Source: Pseudomonadota bacterium (GTDB taxonomy: Bacteria; Pseudomonadota; Gammaproteobacteria; Burkholderiales; Burkholderiaceae_C). From it: a DNA stretch of 64,000 bases. Made by a program: the position numbers and the translations under genes. The notes under the pieces were generated by a model. It was not told where the DNA came from, ran no database searches, and worked only from the letters and a program-made list of their open reading frames with translations. This document shows positions 49,101 through 54,572 of this stretch, in pieces. Where the stretch lies: positions 1 to 64,000 of the forward strand of contig JAEZLX010000008.1 of the NCBI GenBank assembly GCA_023415035.1, in the 5' to 3' direction. Positions within the stretch are counted from its first letter, which is position 1. Each line of letters starts with the position of its first letter.

Positions 49101-50797
49101 CCGCCGCCGTGATTCCTGGCGTCGGCACGATCACCATCGGATCGGATGGCTCCTACGAGTACGTGCCCGAACCTGACTGGCACGGCACGGTGCCGCAGGT
49201 CACGTACACGGTGTCGGACGGGACGGGCGATCCGGTCAACGGCACGAGGCAGTCCACGCTCGACATCACGGTCACCCCTGTGGTGGATATTGAGACTGAC
49301 ACCTCGTCCACCCTCGTCAACACACCGGTGACGATTCCGGTGCTGGACAACGACTCCTTCGAAGGTGATTCGCCGGAGGTCACCGGCACCACGCCGCCGG
49401 CCAATGGTTCGGTGACGGTCAACCCCGACGGCACCATCACCTACACGCCCAACCCTGGCTTCACGGGCACCGACACCTTCACCTACACGGTGACCAGTGG
49501 CGGCGTCACGGAAACGGCCACGGTGACCGTCGAGGTGTACAACGATCCTCCGGCACCACAGCCCGACCGGGTGGTCACGCGGGAAGACACACCGGCGCGG
49601 GGAAATGTGCTGGCCAATGACGGCGAGCCGGATGGCCACCCCCTCACGGTCACGGAATTCACCGTCAACGGCCGGACATACACCGCCGGCAGTACCGTGA
49701 ACATCCCCGGCGCCGGGTCGTTCACGCTGCGCCCTGATGGCAGCTACACCTTCGTGCCGGTACCCGACTGGCACGGTAACGTGCCCACCATCACGTACAC
49801 GGTGTCCGACGGCACGGGTGCGGTCAATCATTCCGCCAGCTCGGAGTTGCGCATCACCGTCACCCCGGTGCCCGACATCGAACCCGACAAGACCTCCACC
49901 GAAGAGGGCAAGCCGGTGACGATTCCGGTGCTCGACAACGATAACTTCGAAGGCAAGCCGAAGATCACCGGGACGACGCCACCGGCCAACGGCACCGTCA
50001 CGATCAATCCGGACGGCACCATCACCTACACGCCCAACCCCAGCTTCACGGGCACCGACACCTTCACCTACACGGTGACCAGTGGCGGTGTCAAGGAAAC
50101 GGCCACGGTGTCGGTCGAGGTGCTGCCTGGCAAGGCCCAGGGCCTGGTGGGCCTGCCGCCGGACCGTCTTGATGGCGCATCCGGCCCGTCGGCCTTCCCG
50201 CATGGCCCTGCATCCGGACGCCATACTCCGGATGCGTGGATCTCCGGCCTGCCGCGCGCCGGTCTTGGGGTCGAGCCGGTCACCTACGTGCACGAGGCCG
50301 TGGTGGCGGCACAGACCGAGCGCGAATTCGCGGGCGACTCGCAAGCCACTGGCCGAATCGACATGGCGCGGCCGTACAGCAGCGGCGTGCAGGTGCCGGG
50401 CATGGACCTCGGTATCGACCCCGCGCTGTTCGTGCAGGATGCGGTCCGCAGCTCGCAAAGCCTGGCCGAGTTCATGCAACAGCTGGTACAGGGCCGCCAC
50501 GGCCGCGTGTCGCTGAGCGTCGATCAGGACCTGCCCACGCCCGGGCTGTATCAGCCGGACGCCGCCAAGCTGGTGCCGCAGCCGGATGACAGCACGAAGG
50601 AGACCGTCAAGCCGGTGCCCGACGCGGCCACGCCTGAAAAGACGGCGTTCCCGACATCCGCCGACGCCGACCTGCTGGCGGAAGAAACCGCCGCCGACGA
50701 CAGCGTCGGGCACGAAGCAGTTCGATCCGCCCCCTCGTTTGCCGACCAGCTGCGCCGTGGTGCCACGCGCCTGCCCATGTCGGTCGCCCGAATCTGA
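40199..50797 (+). CDS. Giant cadherin/VCBS-repeat surface protein with LEPR motif and DUF4347 domain
   Basis: The 3532-residue acidic protein starts at TTG 40199 (GGAG seven bases upstream). It has no signal peptide. Residues 18-27 read LEPRLLFDGA, a motif I recall at the N-terminus of very large surface proteins. Residues about 110-280 are a DUF4347 domain with HIISHGTPGSLTLGN (H170) and LLYGCDIA (C214). From about 280 to 3310 there are roughly 16-18 cadherin/VCBS-like domains joined by VNDAP-type linkers. The tail of about 220 residues is non-repetitive and ends FADQLRRGATRLPMSVARI. RTX nonapeptides are absent. It is probably exported by the four downstream gene products and acts in adhesion or biofilm formation. 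Confidence 0.9.
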   Translation: MNKNKLVFRPSRRAIALEPRLLFDGAGAIAAADAAETETAQPPVPAATQQDSSSTPASTTEVLDNATGAGNPAPDLPANSGTADEDRQARLAGDDNPDDDTDPATIDNGDAANTLVVVDARVAEMDGFTLDLPANVTVRVVARDESGLDAVGQVLTESGQRYDTIHIISHGTPGSLTLGNETIAGGSLSDAQREKLLAWAPSLTDEADILLYGCDIAAGNEGEAFITELAHLTGADIAASTDATGAADKGGDWNLERTTGAIETPALNLAGFDGLLAATAVIDTGTAETRKTTEDTPLVISGVTVSGNASDVITLAITTTGGTSTLDGLAGLTVNGNGSTSISVTGTIANINTALATLNFRPEENRNSLTSGYTPKITLSVTAGGTGTLDIDNIVVTPVNDDPVLDGSPLVVREGGSAAFSLENLASSAADLDPDIGTGQQVLTQLMLTLDSLPTDGELTYKGGPVEVGTIIPVEDLDQLVYRHTAGDVAEVTTVTFKVTVHDGGGGSTSGDLSIRIEPVNQAPSVSGSPWMYEGAVASVAPTVDLGDANDSATVTIDEIDTGGQGFFFIDANNDGVLDAGEAIVGTWTGTLDDLAKLKFDHNGVEPDAAGVSTPSYRVTVSDTGGGEGPEASKSSTKTISIAVRPNNDDPLLDTNRHGSETDALVIDEWSTVTLDSTMLQIQDVDTPEASNLVYTLTSTPVQGQLQIQIEGTWYGLSSGARFTQHDIDTGRVRFMAFGVSSDQNVSFGFTVRDSAFGYDLSDRDGMPPGVLREGGVYDSNGTLKEHHFHITIRQVDDGSGNGQLPLDLLGATASQVASSSGAGNWLEGSDNTITDTQLSWTYVRENGEGTIEPTPAKEIIYTLTSLPTNGTVLLNGQALVVGENFSQDDINAGRVRFVHDGGEDFVSSFDYYVSDGNSPQIGRFDIDVTPLNDRPTANGGATHVREGGSVHLDASIIGLSDADGAEEAEKRTGEGAADFLWFKVSDLPAHGTLQRWNGSSWVAVDTNEWLPSTILTASVGGQPSGLRFVHDGTEPLAYAGGPTTSFGFVVRDDMTAPDSPFAADTSTPASDNVSETATVTIGIIPINDAPQVADRPSDTDPTIDGTINDGGALTGRNEVLANVAEGSTVTITSDHLTAVDRDNTTVQRQYRIIEAPALGSLLLDGKAIGVGSTFTQADIDAGKLSYRHNGSEVGALTTDDWGSYHDMFRFSVNDGVHADRGDTNNGNAFLITLLPTNDAPVVTAPGGPIHIDSTDPQYNQVPGFSVADPDLTDGIAAPHESDFIQVTVRLLDQSGNPITNYATGFGGGGVQIGHGAPTTPGLVVTQDGNNKILQFQGTREQVNQALAGLTVTFENDLNQRFRVEVIADDRLRDASGNLVTTGSDANGGEMNQATTPGGAPTAVDGTQPDWANGDAVPSGSHVLAGNISAASVEIWASHTNEAATFTGPTSVTVNEDVRTPVSGFVVSDPESDGLGTPVTVTISVPSDHGTLHIGSHSLPVTVVGNGSRSLTLTGQAKAIQDLLNGVGGVGGLFFESAENVNHDLNGGATGDVTLTLSFNDTGSAIGSDTGDDSQPNNPADITTAITITAVNDAPSVNPGDDTSTITIGGTGFVAVPGFKITDVDAKDGYAAGEADDVIEVTVRVLGDSNTPLSAAQYESLGISLSSTYTGSEVKVDTTYTGEHKALQVRGRLADINDYLAGLQVQFANAGVANVDHTYRIEVIVDDRLRDRDSGELVDGDARTAGTQPVANGGDRNQNPNNNGLGPDNGAIPTTEIDPYVVGYVTAGSAVGGLYNLRSDSRELFISTVNDPGNITGDDVRVDEGAITTTNGSTATVTIGPITLADPDDNGATDLTVTVSVPSGFTINGVGTGGGTVTPTGGTSVTITGTEAEINARLASIIIGLPDPDGNGATDPANADWHGSFDVTVVYNDQGNTGLRPGTLEGDTNTPNAGPGDYAYVDTDPDSTDNALQTTRIFTVTVNPVNDAPEVTDPTNVTLSAVSEDTDPADINGRTVGDLFADRFSDPRDAGTANGADSFYGVAIVGATPSAGQGEWQYSTDGGGTWTAVGSRGASNALVLDKDAKLRFVPAADFHGTPEKLTVHLVETDDNDDSGTTQPTNGQTVNLSGTCLSGVGGATVYSAQPIDLVTSVTNVNDRPTGSDASITVDEAATNPAGQTVADLFGAGFSDATDDQADIAGGGDAATAFGGIAIVGNPADADTEGVWEYNTGGGWVAVGTVSDTSALVLPPEALLRFRPTGDANGDGNGDFNGTPPALSVRLANSAQTFGTKVDLGLSADEAQNTTSTWSVVRELGATVNPVNDAPGFSHKPSNPTVEENAGVGTGTPAVNLLDSGSVTDIDLGTTPGLTDGVFGAGSITAQLTDGIDGDVLQLGNGLEAGANGIATVTGGTGSTALVITFTPDATVEQVEAVLAAIQYTHTGDDPTNLRSGSADTQRSYTITLSDGNNVDAHGDHAGGPAPLTATKSGTITITATNDPPVATDNNETISEGAATVGGNVITDNDGHGVDSDPDTPVSDLSITNITPPPGGSGGGSVSGPTTVEGRYGTLTIQPDGSYTYTLNNDHPAVKGLNDPTDTLTEVFGYTLSDGSLTDTANLTITITGVDDPVTVTVPNDTSATSPDGDITDHVVFESALPDGSDPDTTPGANTTVSSSFTVVAEDGLDPDDAIVVGYTRADGSPATLTLTKAQVEALATTQQTITTRYGELVLNGYSVGTDGTVTIGYTYTLTTAPAVGGADTMDSFSITANDRDDDSDSQTLNIKIVDDAPAAVSDTNSLLRHEGTVGGNVYDNDQDTIGADGPAASGPVTGVRAGNDTGTPATGDVGGLGVTGKYGNVVIYADGSYTYTIDPANAEVIALGTGELTDEFVYTITDADGDTATATLTITIAANQPPEVEPESVTTPEDKPITGNLLTNDSDPDGDPLTVTEFVVDIGGTPATFTVPPGESTAAVIPGVGTITIGSDGSYEYVPEPDWHGTVPQVTYTVSDGTGDPVNGTRQSTLDITVTPVVDIETDTSSTLVNTPVTIPVLDNDSFEGDSPEVTGTTPPANGSVTVNPDGTITYTPNPGFTGTDTFTYTVTSGGVTETATVTVEVYNDPPAPQPDRVVTREDTPARGNVLANDGEPDGHPLTVTEFTVNGRTYTAGSTVNIPGAGSFTLRPDGSYTFVPVPDWHGNVPTITYTVSDGTGAVNHSASSELRITVTPVPDIEPDKTSTEEGKPVTIPVLDNDNFEGKPKITGTTPPANGTVTINPDGTITYTPNPSFTGTDTFTYTVTSGGVKETATVSVEVLPGKAQGLVGLPPDRLDGASGPSAFPHGPASGRHTPDAWISGLPRAGLGVEPVTYVHEAVVAAQTEREFAGDSQATGRIDMARPYSSGVQVPGMDLGIDPALFVQDAVRSSQSLAEFMQQLVQGRHGRVSLSVDQDLPTPGLYQPDAAKLVPQPDDSTKETVKPVPDAATPEKTAFPTSADADLLAEETAADDSVGHEAVRSAPSFADQLRRGATRLPMSVARI
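48946..50124 (+). repeat. Tandem duplication inside the adhesin gene (period about 585-588 bp)
   Basis: Two units of about 195 codons follow each other. Each contains a TPEDKPITGNLL- or TREDTPARGNVL-type domain with DWHG and TYTVSDGTG, then a domain with PVTIPVLDND and NPDGTITYTPNP. The DNA from 49441 and from 50026 is almost identical (CTACACGCCCAACCC onward), so the second half of each unit duplicated or converted recently. Confidence 0.85.
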
Positions 50798-50811
50798 GTC
50801 CGCCTGAACCG

Positions 50812-52365
50812 ATGCAACCCGCAACGACAAAAGCCATCATGCAAAACTCCAACAAGCTCCGCTCTTCCATTGCCCCCCGTTTGCTGGCCCTGACGGCTGC
50901 CCTTTTCCTGGCCGGTTGCGGCTCGTTGGCCCCCGTGCCTTTCAAGGCCGATGAAATCAGCGAGCGTGCCGCGCAGGATCGCCTGCAGATGTACGCGGAC
51001 CAGGAGCCCATCAACGGACCGCTGACCTTCCATGAGGCCGCCGCGCGCGCCCTCAAGTACAACCTCGACTACCGCCTGAAGCTGATGGAGAGCGCGCTCT
51101 CACGCAGCCTGCACGACGTGTCCTCGCACGAGATGCTGCCGCGCCTGGTGGCCGGTGCCGGCTATGTGCACCGGAACAACGACTCGGGCGGCAGCTCCAT
51201 CGGCATCATCGACCGTGAGGAGTCGCTGCGCCCGTCCACCTCGCAGGAGCGCGAACGCACCCTGGCCAACCTCAGCTTCTCGTGGAACGCGCTGGATTTC
51301 GGCGTCTCGTACTACCGCGCGCAACAAAAGGCCGACCAGGTCCTGATGGCCGAGGAGCGCCGCCGCAAGGTGATGCAGAACGTGCTGCAGGACGTGCGCA
51401 ACAGCTACTGGCGCGCCCTAGGTGCCCAGAAGCTTATCGGCCGCGTCGACAGCCTGCTGGAGCGCGTCAACAAGGCGCTGGCCAACGCGAAGGAAGTCGA
51501 GCAGAAGGGCCTGATGCCGCGCGCCCAGGTGCTGTCGTACCAGCGCGCGCTGCTGGACGCCGTCAGCCTGCTGACCCTGCGCCGCCAGGACCTGGAGCTG
51601 GCCCGCGCCGAACTCAACGCGCTGATGTCGGTGGCACCCGGCACCAGCTACACCCTCGCCGACGAGAAGGAGTTCGCCCTGCCGCCCGTGCCGTTCAACG
51701 TCGAGACGCTGGAGCGCATGGCCCTGGAGAAGCGCCCCGAGATCATGGAGGAGTGGTACCGCAAGCGCGTGACCGAGAACGACATCAAGGTCGCCAAGGC
51801 GATGATGTGGCCCAACCTGAGCATCGACGCCGGCCCGCAGTACGACTCCAACCGCTTCAACTACAACAGCTCGTGGTTCGATACGGGCGTGCGTATCTCC
51901 TGGAACATCCTGCGCCTGGCGCAGTGGCCCGCGCTCAAGCAGGCCCATGAGCATCAGAACAAGGTGGACGACATGCGCCGCATGGCCCTGTCGATGGCGG
52001 TACTGACCCAGGTGCGCGTTGGCCTGCAACGCTATGGCCTGGCCCTGCAGGAACTGAAGTTCGCCGAGGAAAGCCTGCGCGTGGACCAGAACCTGTACAC
52101 CTACGCCAAGGCCGCCGCGCAAAGCCGGTTCGATTCGGAGCTGGAGGTGATCCGCTCCGAAGCCCGCGCCCTGCTGGCCGAATACCAGCGCTACGCCGCC
52201 TACTCGAACGCACAGGCCGCCTGGGGCCGCGTGTACAACTCGGTGGGACTGGACGTGCTGCCGGAAGCGGTCGACGGCCACGACATCAAGACGCTGGCCT
52301 CGGCGCTGGAGACCACCATGTCCCAATGGCAAAGCCAGGTGTTCTCGGCAGCCAGCCGGCAATGA
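50812..52365 (+). CDS. TolC-family outer-membrane lipoprotein channel
   Basis: The 517-residue protein has a signal with lipobox LFLAGC and two outer-membrane-efflux halves rich in coiled-coil helix, such as LTFHEAAARALKYNLDYRLK and VAKAMMWPNLSIDAGPQYDS. It should form the trimeric exit duct. It begins 14 bases after the adhesin gene, so it very likely serves that protein. ATG at 50839 (MQNSNKLRS) gives a signal of more usual length and may be the true start; neither ATG has a strong ribosome-binding site. Confidence 0.9.
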   Translation: MQPATTKAIMQNSNKLRSSIAPRLLALTAALFLAGCGSLAPVPFKADEISERAAQDRLQMYADQEPINGPLTFHEAAARALKYNLDYRLKLMESALSRSLHDVSSHEMLPRLVAGAGYVHRNNDSGGSSIGIIDREESLRPSTSQERERTLANLSFSWNALDFGVSYYRAQQKADQVLMAEERRRKVMQNVLQDVRNSYWRALGAQKLIGRVDSLLERVNKALANAKEVEQKGLMPRAQVLSYQRALLDAVSLLTLRRQDLELARAELNALMSVAPGTSYTLADEKEFALPPVPFNVETLERMALEKRPEIMEEWYRKRVTENDIKVAKAMMWPNLSIDAGPQYDSNRFNYNSSWFDTGVRISWNILRLAQWPALKQAHEHQNKVDDMRRMALSMAVLTQVRVGLQRYGLALQELKFAEESLRVDQNLYTYAKAAAQSRFDSELEVIRSEARALLAEYQRYAAYSNAQAAWGRVYNSVGLDVLPEAVDGHDIKTLASALETTMSQWQSQVFSAASRQ

Positions 52366-52384
52366 CCCGACAATCAGCCGATAT

Positions 52385-53227
52385 ATGAACCATCGACTCT
52401 CCCGCAGACCGGCGATGCCCGGCCTGCTGGGTGCGCTGACCCTCGCATGCGCCCCGGCGCTGGCCCAGTCGCCCATTCCTCCGGCGGGTGCCAAACCCGC
52501 CCCCGCAGCCACCACCCATGCGCCCGCACCGGCCAAACCGGTGGCTGCGCCGGCAACGGAAGACCCCAACGCGATCCGTGTCCTGCTCAGCCCTGACATG
52601 GAGACCACGCTGGTGGCCCAGATGGTCGGACGCATCTCGCGGCTCCAGTCGCAACTGGGGGCACGGGTGACCAAGGGCCTGACCGTGGTGGGCTTCGACT
52701 GCGGCGAGGCGCAGGCACGGCTGAAAATGGCCCAGGCGGAAAATGCCTCGGCGCAGGAGACGCTCACGGTCAAACGCAACCTGCGCCAACTCGACGCCGC
52801 CGGCGATACGGAAGTCACGCTCGCCGCAGCCGAAGTCGACAAGACCCGAGCCGCCATCGAGGTGTCACGCGCCCAGCTGGCCAACTGCAACGTGGTGGCG
52901 CCGTTCACCGGCCGCATCGTCAAGCTGCACGTCAAGCCCTACCAGGGCGTGAACATCGGCGCGCCGCTGGTCGAAATGGTGAGCGACGGCCCCCTGAAGA
53001 TCCGCCTGAATGTGCCTTCGCGCTGGCTGCGCCAGCTTCGCGCGGGCACGCCTTTCACTGTGGCCATCAACGAGACCGGCCGCGACTATCCGGCCAAGGT
53101 GACGGCCATGAACGCCCGCGTCGATGCCGTGGCGCAGACGATCGAGCTTGAAGCGCGCATGGACAAGGCGTACCCGGAACTGCTGGCCGGCATGAGCGGG
53201 GTGGCCCGCTTCGATCTGGCGCCCTGA
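52385..53227 (+). CDS. Periplasmic adaptor protein (HlyD/RND-adaptor type), exported
   Basis: The 280-residue protein has a cleavable signal ending CAPALAQ, a proline/alanine-rich linker, and a compact adaptor body: a lipoyl half (MVGRISRLQSQLGARVTKGL), a short helical hairpin, the second lipoyl half (VVAPFTGRIVKLHVKPYQGV) and a beta-barrel (GPLKIRLNVPSRWLRQLRAG). There is no membrane anchor besides the signal. It lies between the TolC-like gene and a second adaptor, one base before the latter. Confidence 0.83.
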   Translation: MNHRLSRRPAMPGLLGALTLACAPALAQSPIPPAGAKPAPAATTHAPAPAKPVAAPATEDPNAIRVLLSPDMETTLVAQMVGRISRLQSQLGARVTKGLTVVGFDCGEAQARLKMAQAENASAQETLTVKRNLRQLDAAGDTEVTLAAAEVDKTRAAIEVSRAQLANCNVVAPFTGRIVKLHVKPYQGVNIGAPLVEMVSDGPLKIRLNVPSRWLRQLRAGTPFTVAINETGRDYPAKVTAMNARVDAVAQTIELEARMDKAYPELLAGMSGVARFDLAP

Positions 53228-53228
53228 C

Positions 53229-54572
53229 ATGTCCCGCCAACCCGCACCGTCAGCGCTGGCCGACGAGCTGTCCGCGCGCGCCCGCGCCGCTGACAGCGTG
53301 GCGGAGCTGGGCATCAGCATGGCCAACGACAGCCATGCGGCACTGCCCTTCCGGCAGGCACTGGTTTTCGACGCGAAGGACCGGCTGCTGACCGTCTCCG
53401 GCCTGGCCCGCCCCACCGAGGACAGCCCCTATCTGCTGTGGCTGCGCCGCGCCTGGCCCTGGGTTCGCGAAAAGGCCGGTGCGGCGGGAGGCTGGTTCGC
53501 GCCCACCGACGGTGTGCTGGCCACCGCGCCCGACGGTGTGGCCGATGGCTGGCGCGAATGGTGGCCGGCGGGTGCCCTGGTGATCCCGCTCGCACGCCGC
53601 AGCGGCCAGCCGCTGGGCTGCGTGTGCTTCCTGCTCGATCAGCCCCCGACGCCAGCCTCGGCACAGGTGCTGACACGCGTGGCGCCCACCTGGGCCTATT
53701 GCTGGGAGATGCTCGCGGGCGTGCCCCGCGACGGTCTGAAGGAACGCTGGCGGGGCCTGGGCAGGCTCAAGCAGCGCCTGATCATCGGCGCGCTGGTGCT
53801 GCTGCTGTTCCTGCCGGTGCGCCAGACGGCTCTCGCCCCCGCCGAGGTGGTACCGGTGGACGGCATGGAAATCGCCGCGGCCATCGACGGCGTGGTGAAG
53901 ACCATTCATGTGCGGCCCAACCAGGCCGTCAAGGCCGGCGACCCGCTGTTCTCGCTCGACGACACCACGCTGCGCAGCCGGCTCGAAGTGGCCCGACAAT
54001 CGGTCGCCGTGGCCGATGCCGAGCTCGAGGCTGCCAGCCAGCTGGCCTTCAACGACAGCCGCAGCAAGGCCGAGCTGGCCATCCTGACCGGTCGCGCGCA
54101 GGAGCGCCGGGCCGAACTGGCTGCCGTGCAGGAGCAGCTGGCGCGCGTGGATGTCGTCGCCCCCTACGATGGTGTCGCCGTGTTTGCCGATCCCGACCAG
54201 TGGCAGGGCAAGCCCGTGGCCACAGGCGAGCGCATCATGCTGCTGGCCAACCCCGACAAGCCAGGCATCCTGGTCCAGCTGCCGGTCGCCGACGCGATCG
54301 CGCTCGATCCGGGTGCCGCGGTGAAAGTCTTCCTGACCGTGCGTCCGCTTTCGCCCCTGTCAGGAAAGATCACCGAAACCAGTTACCAGGCAACGCTGTC
54401 GCCCGAAGGCGTTGCCAGCTACCGCCTGCGCGCCGAACTCGACGAGGACGACCGCCCCCATGCACGCCTGGGCCTGCGCGGCACGGCCAAGCTCTACGGC
54501 GGCTGGGTGACGCTGGGCTACTACCTGTTCCGGCGTCCGCTGGCCACCCTGCGCGAATGGACCGGACTGTGA
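53229..54572 (+). CDS. HlyD-type adaptor with N-terminal GAF-like cytoplasmic domain
   Basis: The 447-residue protein begins with about 180 soluble residues resembling a GAF-type domain (ALPFRQALVFDAKDRLLTVSG, GALVIPLARRSGQPLGCVCF). A membrane helix follows at about 187-205, then a HlyD body with VVKTIHVRPNQAVKAGDPLF, a helical hairpin (AELAILTGRAQERRAELAAV) and VVAPYDGVAVFADPDQWQGK. A cytoplasmic sensory-like domain on an adaptor is unusual. Its stop overlaps the next start as TGATG, indicating coupled translation. Confidence 0.8.
   Translation: MSRQPAPSALADELSARARAADSVAELGISMANDSHAALPFRQALVFDAKDRLLTVSGLARPTEDSPYLLWLRRAWPWVREKAGAAGGWFAPTDGVLATAPDGVADGWREWWPAGALVIPLARRSGQPLGCVCFLLDQPPTPASAQVLTRVAPTWAYCWEMLAGVPRDGLKERWRGLGRLKQRLIIGALVLLLFLPVRQTALAPAEVVPVDGMEIAAAIDGVVKTIHVRPNQAVKAGDPLFSLDDTTLRSRLEVARQSVAVADAELEAASQLAFNDSRSKAELAILTGRAQERRAELAAVQEQLARVDVVAPYDGVAVFADPDQWQGKPVATGERIMLLANPDKPGILVQLPVADAIALDPGAAVKVFLTVRPLSPLSGKITETSYQATLSPEGVASYRLRAELDEDDRPHARLGLRGTAKLYGGWVTLGYYLFRRPLATLREWTGL

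Noticed and set aside
40199..50797. RTX toxin or RTX adhesin call
   Set aside because: No GGxGxDxUx nonapeptide repeats were found, and no HlyB-type ABC transporter is linked.
40199..50797. CRISPR-like array from the regular repeats
   Set aside because: The repeats are coding, diverged at protein level and hundreds of bases long.
48212..50830. 872-residue open frame opposite the end of the adhesin
   Set aside because: Antisense shadow of the repeat array, without recognisable domains.
53438..54571. Upstream extension of the M50 protein frame
   Set aside because: It overlaps the adaptor gene entirely and encodes arginine-rich sequence; the TGATG junction at 54570-54574 gives the natural start.
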